Below are positions 7,816 through 11,711 of a DNA stretch of 11,711 bases, piece by piece; position 1 is the stretch's first letter, and each line of letters opens with the position of its first letter. Under the pieces are notes generated by a model. The model made no database searches. It was not told where the DNA came from and worked only from the letters and a program-made list of their open reading frames with translations. The DNA is taken from contig USTH01000043.1 in the NCBI GenBank assembly GCA_900557555.1, forward strand, positions 1-11,711, written 5' to 3'. Position numbers and translations under genes: made by a program. The stretch comes from an uncultured Prevotellaceae bacterium. Lineage in GTDB: Bacteria > Bacteroidota > Bacteroidia > Bacteroidales > Bacteroidaceae.

Positions 7816-7889
7816 ACAAACCGGTCATCTTGCGAATTACTCTGGCCTTCTATGAAGGTGCAGGTTCTGAGATGGCCGGTTTGTTTTTT
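7816..7889 (+). terminator. Intrinsic terminator of the hexosaminidase gene, with a nested hairpin
   Basis: Arms 7816-7831 (ACAAACCGGTCATCTT) and 7869-7884 (GAGATGGCCGGTTTGT) pair over 16 bases with two G-T pairs, followed by a six-base T-run (7884-7889). The unusually long 37-base apex contains a second hairpin, CCTTC-TAT-GAAGG (7846-7858). It begins 18 bases after the hexosaminidase stop, so it is the natural end of that transcript and the last sequence that can be tied to the Bacteroidales side. Confidence 0.82.
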
Positions 7890-8020
7890 AAAGGGTTCTT
7901 TATGACCCGCCCTGTTGAAATGATGATGGAAAACAAACAGCATGCAATATGCCCTGAATGTGGTGAGGAAAATGATGCGCGCCTGCGTGAAAATTCCCAT
8001 TCCGGTGAGGAGTGATACCA
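7890..8020. other. Probable chimeric junction between Bacteroidales and Firmicute DNA
   Basis: Left of this stretch every gene and signal is Bacteroidales-like; right of it every gene and signal is clostridial. The minus-strand GGDEF frame stops resembling its family at about 8020 yet stays open into the foreign terminator. On the plus strand a short open stretch (7902-8015) with a CPECGEEN zinc-ribbon-like motif ends at 8015 and could be a chance reading or the head of a truncated gene. I cannot place the join to the base. No insertion sequence, tRNA or repeat is visible here that would explain a natural insertion. Confidence 0.7.
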
Positions 8021-9210
8021 TGCGCTTGACGGTGCTTCCGTCTGCATGGATAACCTCTCCGTTGTAGGGGAGCTTCTCGTGGAAATCCGTGCCGAATGAT
8101 ATCAGCGACTGGAAGTTGTCGATGTCCTCGGGACATTTGGCAAGGCAGACGTACGGGATAAGGTTCAGGTCGAACTTGTCGATTTTCACCGTCTGGTGGA
8201 GCGCGTCGTTGATAAGGCTGGCGGCGTATTCCGAATTGATACGGTTATAGGTGTTGATAACCAGCCGGAAACGTCCGCGGTCGAGGTAATATGCAACGCC
8301 GTGGGTCTTTGCAGTGCGGTTCTGCTCAAGTATCTTCTTTCCGGTCATCGTGAGGAGCTTCTGGGTTTTGTCGTAGCCGAGTATTTTTTGCAGTGAATCG
8401 TAGTTCGCAATGTTCACCATGATGATGGAAACATGATTGCGTATCGCGAAGTTTTTCTTCATGTCGTCGGCGTAGGCGCTGTGCTTGCATAGCCCGGTGA
8501 ATGAGTCGATGAGGTTTTCCGGACGCTGTATCATTACAGCTATTATTACTACGCCGACGGTGTTTCCGAATACCATCACCATGGTGTCAGTGAAAATTAT
8601 CTTTGAAATGATAATACAGACCGTCACGGGAAGCATCATTATCAGAGCAATTAATTTTCTGACAGTAAAGAGCCTACGGTAAATTATAATATACGCTATG
8701 CTTATCAGAATATTGATACGCGCCATTGTATATGGAAGAAAAGAAAGCGGCATCGTTGTGTACACGCCGTCAACAAATGTAAAGATGGAGTGCGTGAACA
8801 GATTTGACACAAGCAGTCCGATAACACCCAGGTATGGAAGTGTAAGCGCACACGCGGCGGCCTTGTTTGACGTGATCTTTTCCCATGTGCTTGTAAGGCT
8901 ATAACATACATGAGAAACAGCGGGGAAATGGTGTTGTATGCCAGTAAATAGAGCGTATGAGCCGCAGTGCGAAGCCCCAGGTTCAGCGACCCGGCGTTGT
9001 CCAGCACGACCGCCCATATATCGGCTGCACCGCTGAGGATCGTCATAATGACGAGTGCAATAAAGAAATGATTAGTTGTGCCTTTGGACATGCGCCGTGT
9101 AAACTGCGAGATCAGAATTATCACAAGGATAAGCAGCGCGGCTATATCTAAATGTATAAGTTTAGTCATATCAGGAATTCCTCTTGTTTTTATCTGTACT
9201 AACTATATAC

Positions 9211-9239
9211 ATTATAACACGACACGAGTTTTTTTGCAA
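9211..9239 (-). promoter_or_regulatory. Sigma-A type promoter of the GGDEF-like gene
   Basis: On the minus strand TTGCAA (9239-9234) and a perfect TATAAT (9216-9211) are separated by 17 bases. Transcription would start near 9204, giving a leader of about 35 bases that contains the AGAGG ribosome site. This canonical form contrasts with the Bacteroidetes-type promoters in the left part of the window. Confidence 0.8.
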
Positions 9240-9282
9240 CAGTTTAACTATGCGTAGGAAGACGATTTGTTAATGTTGCATA

Positions 9283-9372
9283 AAAATCGACCGATTTTGC
9301 ACGTTTTGACCTTAATTGACCTTACATAAAGCAATTAATTATCAATTAATGATTATTATTAAAATAATAATC
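9283..9372. repeat. Inverted and direct repeats upstream of the GGDEF-like promoter
   Basis: The 231-base gap 9170-9400 holds no gene. Besides the promoter it has an AAAATCG-AC-CGATTTT palindrome (9283-9298). It also has two copies of TTGACCTTA at 9306-9314 and 9316-9324, exactly 10 bp apart and so on the same DNA face. Finally there is a perfect GATTATTATT-AA-AATAATAATC palindrome (9351-9372) in very A/T-rich DNA. The phased repeats look like a regulator binding site. The last palindrome, about 30 bases after the acetyltransferase stop, could also act as a weak transcript end. Roles are not established. Confidence 0.45.
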
Positions 9373-9400
9373 AAATAATAGTCAAATAAAAAGGAAATGT

Positions 9401-9943
9401 TCAGGCTTTGTAAACATTTCGGTGGATAGAGGCGGCGGTGCTGGCAAATTCAGATGCGCTAAGCGGCCGTGTGGACATCAGCATTAGCGGAAGGGGCTTG
9501 GGATTACCGTAAAATGGCGGCTGAAAATAAGAACCATCGTTCAGTGTGAAGCCAAGTCGGCGGTAAAGCTGAATGCGGCGGAGGGACAGTTCGTCTTCCG
9601 GCGGCTCCACTTCAAGTACGACCAGCGAATCTCCGGATCGTTCCAGCAGAGAATTCATGACCGCGGAGCCGACGCCTTTCCCGCGGAGTTCCTCGGCGGA
9701 GGCAAAATGTTCAACGAACAGCGCGTTAATGTCGCGAAGATGATAGTAATTTATGAACGCGGCGGGGACGCCCTCGGGTTCATAGCACATGCAGCGGAAT
9801 TCGTCACGGGTGAATTCCGAGCGGTGCAGGGCGTAACTACCCCGCTCACAGGGCGGGAACGAGTATTCAAGTATTTCAAATAAACGGTCGAATTTTTCAT
9901 CGGAAATTGGAGACGTTTTGCTATAGGTGATCAGATTTTCCAT
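9401..9943 (-). CDS. GNAT family N-acetyltransferase
   Basis: The 180-residue cytoplasmic protein carries the Gcn5-related acetyltransferase fold, which moves acetyl from acetyl-CoA to an amine. The acetyl-CoA pyrophosphate loop is RGKGVGSAVM (about residues 88-97, motif A, Q/RxxGxG/A). It is preceded by the strand LFVEHFASAEEL and followed by DSLVVLEVEPPED and the motif B part RRIQLYRRLGF, with FYGNPKPLPLMLMS near the end. The substrate cannot be read from sequence. The ATG at 9943 is five bases after AAAGGAG (minus strand, 9955-9949), a strong Firmicute ribosome site. It has its own promoter and points away from sigK. Confidence 0.9.
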   Translation of the reverse strand: MENLITYSKTSPISDEKFDRLFEILEYSFPPCERGSYALHRSEFTRDEFRCMCYEPEGVPAAFINYYHLRDINALFVEHFASAEELRGKGVGSAVMNSLLERSGDSLVVLEVEPPEDELSLRRIQLYRRLGFTLNDGSYFQPPFYGNPKPLPLMLMSTRPLSASEFASTAASIHRNVYKA

Positions 9944-9960
9944 GCTGGCTCCTTTCTTCT

Positions 9961-9997
9961 ATGGTAATATGATACCATAAAATTAACAGGATTTCAA
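9961..9997 (-). promoter_or_regulatory. Sigma-A type promoter of the acetyltransferase gene with an overlapping operator-like palindrome
   Basis: On the minus strand TTGAAA (9997-9992) and TATCAT (9974-9969) are 17 bases apart. An inverted repeat ATGGTA-N6-TACCAT (9961-9978) is centred on the -10 box, where a bound repressor would block transcription. The palindrome could be chance, since one arm shares bases with the promoter spacer. Confidence 0.68.
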
Positions 9998-10003
9998 GTG
10001 TCG

Positions 10004-10033
10004 GAATAAAATACAAGCAGGGTGAAATAGAAT
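10004..10033 (+). promoter_or_regulatory. Possible sigma-E-like promoter of sigK
   Basis: GAATAAAA (10004-10011) and AATAGAAT (10026-10033), 14 bases apart, loosely resemble the -35 and -10 of mother-cell sigma-E promoters (ATA core, then CATAnnnT). The -10 lacks the expected C. The gene identity makes such control likely; the sequence match alone is weak. Confidence 0.22.
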
Positions 10034-10063
10034 TTACGAGAATAAAACGCGGAGGTAATCACC

Positions 10064-10516
10064 ATGCTGACACTACTTGAATTTGCATTGCAGAATCTGT
10101 TGTTTATCGGACTTCATCTTGACTCCAGGAGTTCATTCCCGAAGCAGCTCTCGCCAAAGGAAGAGGAGGAGTGCATAGCACTGATAGCGCAGGGAGATAT
10201 GGACGCGCGCGGGAAACTCATCGAGCACAATCTGCGGCTTGTGGCATATATAGTCAACAAGAATTACCCGGAGGCAGTACGCGGCTGCCAGCAGGACGCG
10301 GATGACCTGATTTCTATAGGAACTATCGGTCTCATACGAGCGGCTGAAACCTTTGACTATACAAAGGGACGGCGGTTTTCAACATATGCTTCGAGGTGCA
10401 TAGATAATGCAATTACCCACCAACGGAAACACATCCGGGAATTCCAAGAAAGGCACATCTCCGTCGTCAGCAACTCCATGGCAGGCACAAAGCCTAGCCA
10501 TGGAGCCGCTTCCTAG
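10064..10516 (+). CDS. sigK: RNA polymerase sporulation sigma factor sigma-K, N-terminal part, interrupted by a skin-like element
   Basis: Sigma-K directs late mother-cell transcription (coat, cortex) in endospore formers. ATG 10064 follows a GGAGG ribosome site (10051-10055) by eight bases. Residues 1-25 are hydrophobic, like a sigma-K pro-sequence. FPKQLSPKEEEE, GDMDARGKLIEHNLRLVAYIV (region 1.2/2.1), then DADDLISIGTIGLIRAAETFDYTKGRRFSTYASRCIDN (region 2.1-2.2) match sigma-K/sigma-E, and FPKxLS favours sigma-K. The conserved motif should read C-I-(E/D)-N-E-I-L; here residue 116 is Ala, and from about 10409 on the protein has no sigma likeness before the stop at 10514-10516. Regions 2.3-4 are missing. 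The break is at the same place as in Bacillus subtilis spoIVCB, and a serine recombinase follows, so the gene is probably split by a skin element and rebuilt by excision. Confidence 0.85.
   Translation: MLTLLEFALQNLLFIGLHLDSRSSFPKQLSPKEEEECIALIAQGDMDARGKLIEHNLRLVAYIVNKNYPEAVRGCQQDADDLISIGTIGLIRAAETFDYTKGRRFSTYASRCIDNAITHQRKHIREFQERHISVVSNSMAGTKPSHGAAS
10400..10420 (+). other. Inferred recombination (att) site of the skin-like element inside sigK
   Basis: The sigma-K consensus is followed through the Asn codon AAT (10406-10408) and lost at the next codon (GCA instead of a Glu codon). The crossover is therefore probably at or just before AATG (10406-10409). As I recall, skin crossovers in B. 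subtilis use an AATGA core at this same codon pair. The partner site next to the sigK C-terminal half is outside the window. Confidence 0.45.
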
Positions 10517-10542
10517 GATCTGCACCTTTCTTGAAATTCCGG
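10435..10542. repeat. Large nested inverted-repeat structure between sigK and the recombinase
   Basis: The outer arms 10435-10459 and 10517-10542 pair over about 20 positions, including an uninterrupted nine (AAGAAAGG with its preceding C) and a terminal CCGG/CCGG. Inside them CTCCATGGCAGGC (10474-10486) pairs with GCCT-A-GCCATGGAG (10492-10505), thirteen pairs with one bulged A and a 5-base loop. It starts some 25 bases inside the element end and is followed at 10558 by a terminator. It may be a recombinase or accessory-factor binding region or a structured RNA; it is too long for an ordinary serine-recombinase att site alone. Confidence 0.6.
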
Positions 10543-10557
10543 AAAGATTCATATTCG

Positions 10558-10587
10558 CTCCGCAGTCATCATGCTGCGGAGTTTTTT
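10558..10587 (+). terminator. Intrinsic terminator downstream of the sigK fragment
   Basis: CTCCGCAG (10558-10565) pairs perfectly with CTGCGGAG (10574-10581) around an eight-base loop, followed by six T. It is oriented to stop plus-strand transcripts coming from the sigK side. On the minus strand the stem is preceded by A but has no T-run after it, so it would not clearly terminate the recombinase transcript. Confidence 0.85.
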
Positions 10588-10625
10588 CTTTCCCATAGTT
10601 GTCGAAGCGCCGGAGAAAAGTATTG

Positions 10626-11711
10626 TCAGCCTGCTGTGCGCCTGAGAAAAATATGTGCATTCTCTCCGTCCCATTCAATACGGTCGATTATCTTCCGCAT
10701 GAAATCTCGCTTATCCACAACGGAGAGTTCCGCGAAACGCTCCCGGAATTCACCGAGGGATCTCACCAGCATATCAACGTGTTCGGAACGCTTGTCGTCC
10801 TGTTCGCTGATGTAGCTTAGCTTTGCGAGTTCGTTCTCGGTGTTCTTGATTTCCGAATCCAGGCGTTCGACTTCGTTTTTCGTGTATTCAAACAGCGTGG
10901 AAGTCGGTTCGTTCATTGCGAGGGTTTTCATGAGATTTGCTATCATGCGTTTCTTTTCGGAAAGCTGCTTTGTGAGTTCCTCGGTCTGTTCACGGTTTCC
11001 ACCGGTCTTTTTTTCGATTTGCCGGAGGATAGAATCAAGCTGTTTTCCCACATTTGAACTAGGCTTGTTGAAATTCATTATCTCATCGCAGAGAAGCTTG
11101 TCAAGAACATTTCCGTTGACGTTGCACATCTGGCAGTTCTTTAAACGGGAACGTTCCTTTAATTCGCACATATAGTAGAAAGTCTGTGAACCGTCAGCTT
11201 CACGGCGTGCGTTACTGTTTATCCGTGGGCGCATTATGGAACCGCAGTTTGCGCAGCGTACAAGCCCGGAAAATACTGAAACCTGATTCCTTACCGGGCG
11301 GTAGAAGCTTTTTCCGGCGTTGCCGCTGATTATTTCCTGCGCTTTTATCCACTCCTCTGATGGGATTATCGGTTTGTGCTTTCCGAGGGAGATTATCCAT
11401 TCCTCTGGGGGAAGCCGAAGCTGTTTCTTTCCGTTCTGTTCAGTCCTGTGGAACGGCATAAGACCGTGCTTTCCGTCTGCTTTTTCACGTTCAAAGCAGA
11501 CATCGCTGCCAAGCTTCGTGAAGTAGTCGAACGCGGCTTCGTCCGCAGTGCAGTACACCGGATTCGTGAGAATATCCCGGACTGTCCTCATGCGGAATTC
11601 GCTGCCCTCGCGGGTCTTTATGTTGTTCTGAATACACCATGTTGCGACCTTCGTGAGCGACTGAAATTCAAGAAACTTAGCGTAAATCGTGCGGACCCTG
11701 CTCATTTCTCC
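10626..11711 (-). CDS. Large serine recombinase (SpoIVCA-like), C-terminal part, runs off the right edge
   Basis: A site-specific recombinase of the large serine family, here the likely excisionase/integrase of the skin-like element. The frame is open to the right edge (Gly-Glu precede the first Met at 11705), so the catalytic N-terminal resolvase domain lies outside the window. The visible part opens inside the recombinase domain (RTIYAKFLEFQSLTKVATW, then TVRDILTNPVYCTADEAAFDY). The zinc ribbon follows, with Cys151-x2-Cys154 and Cys180 and Cys191/194, numbered from that Met. A coiled coil spans about residues 210-290, and the tail is DKRDFMRKIIDRIEWDG, all in the usual order. It is convergent with sigK, with 109 bases between the stops, which hold the inverted repeats' right end and the terminator. 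The family call is firm; the role in sigK excision comes from position. Confidence 0.93.
   Translation of the reverse strand, partial: GEMSRVRTIYAKFLEFQSLTKVATWCIQNNIKTREGSEFRMRTVRDILTNPVYCTADEAAFDYFTKLGSDVCFEREKADGKHGLMPFHRTEQNGKKQLRLPPEEWIISLGKHKPIIPSEEWIKAQEIISGNAGKSFYRPVRNQVSVFSGLVRCANCGSIMRPRINSNARREADGSQTFYYMCELKERSRLKNCQMCNVNGNVLDKLLCDEIMNFNKPSSNVGKQLDSILRQIEKKTGGNREQTEELTKQLSEKKRMIANLMKTLAMNEPTSTLFEYTKNEVERLDSEIKNTENELAKLSYISEQDDKRSEHVDMLVRSLGEFRERFAELSVVDKRDFMRKIIDRIEWDGENAHIFLRRTAG

Larger units (their letters stand above)
7782..9169 (-). pseudogene. Multi-TM protein with degenerate GGDEF domain; frameshifted, C-terminus replaced at the junction
   Basis: This is a membrane sensor-like protein of a clostridial GGDEF family, perhaps followed by an EAL domain when intact. 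The start is ATG 9169 (MTKLIHLDIAALL), ten bases after an AGAGG ribosome site (9180-9184). About seven TM segments occur over roughly the first 260 residues. The frame changes near 8897: reading ...LFLMYVIAL in one frame and TSTWEKITSNK in the next is restored by one extra C on the minus strand (GCC to GCCC), so the break is a one-base deletion or sequencing error. The cytoplasmic domain begins ENLIDSFTGLCKHSAY, replacing D.LTGL.NR, and has YLDRGRF where GGDEF should be, so it should not make cyclic di-GMP. Family likeness ends near EVIHADGSTVKR (about 8020). The remaining open frame to 7782 runs across the junction and the foreign terminator and is not trusted. Confidence 0.78.

Noticed and set aside
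7902..8015. Short plus-strand reading with CPECGEEN, resembling a zinc-ribbon gene start
   Set aside because: Only one cysteine pair, stop at 8015, no clear ribosome site at the right distance, and it straddles the suspected junction. It could be the head of a truncated gene but the support is too thin to annotate.
10379..10407. TTCAAC-N17-GATAAT as a promoter for an RNA made from the nested repeats
   Set aside because: Both boxes are poor and lie within conserved sigK codons; likely chance.
1..11711. CRISPR arrays, tRNA or rRNA genes
   Set aside because: No regularly spaced direct repeats and no tRNA or rRNA-like stretches were seen on either strand.

Overview
The window looks like two unrelated pieces of bacterial DNA joined together. 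Bases 1 to about 7890 read as gut-type Bacteroidales. They carry the purH-mreB-mreC-mreD-mrdA cell-shape cluster typical of that order. The genes lack Shine-Dalgarno sequences, and the best promoters match the Bacteroidetes pattern TTTG-N19/21-TAnnTTTG. Bases from about 8020 to the end read as a spore-forming clostridial Firmicute. There the genes have AGAGG/AAGGAG/GGAGG ribosome sites, two have good sigma-A type promoters with 17-bp spacers, and one encodes the sporulation sigma factor sigma-K. The changeover lies between the terminator ending at 7889 and about 8020. An assembly or cloning chimera is the simplest explanation.

Bacteroidales part. A minus-strand run reads, from high to low coordinates: an acyl-CoA thioesterase-like hot-dog protein, a TIGR02757 (DUF2400) protein, a single-domain IMP cyclohydrolase, MreB, MreC, MreD and the N-terminal 304 codons of penicillin-binding protein 2 (the gene leaves the window at base 1). 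The purH position is unusual: only the IMP cyclohydrolase half is present and the AICAR transformylase half is absent. A 230-bp gap between mreB and mreC holds nested inverted repeats. Divergent from this run, a secreted family 20 beta-hexosaminidase lies on the plus strand with its own Bacteroidetes promoter and a strong nested hairpin terminator.

Firmicute part. A minus-strand multi-TM protein with a degenerate GGDEF domain is broken by a one-base frameshift near 8897 and cut short by the junction. Next is a GNAT acetyltransferase on the minus strand. Last, on the plus strand, is the N-terminal third of sigK. Its reading frame leaves the family consensus exactly inside the conserved Cys-Ile-(Asp/Glu)-Asn-Glu-Ile motif. 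A convergent large serine recombinase follows, reading off the right edge. This is the layout of a skin (sigK intervening) element, whose excision by the recombinase in the mother cell rebuilds sigK. Between the sigK fragment and the recombinase lie a 108-bp nested inverted-repeat structure and an intrinsic terminator that neither gene explains.

How the genes work together: the mre/mrd products form the elongasome that directs lateral peptidoglycan synthesis; the cyclohydrolase makes IMP in purine synthesis; the hexosaminidase probably trims GlcNAc- or GalNAc-containing glycans in the periplasm. The right-hand genes belong to a different cell, and no functional link across the junction should be inferred.
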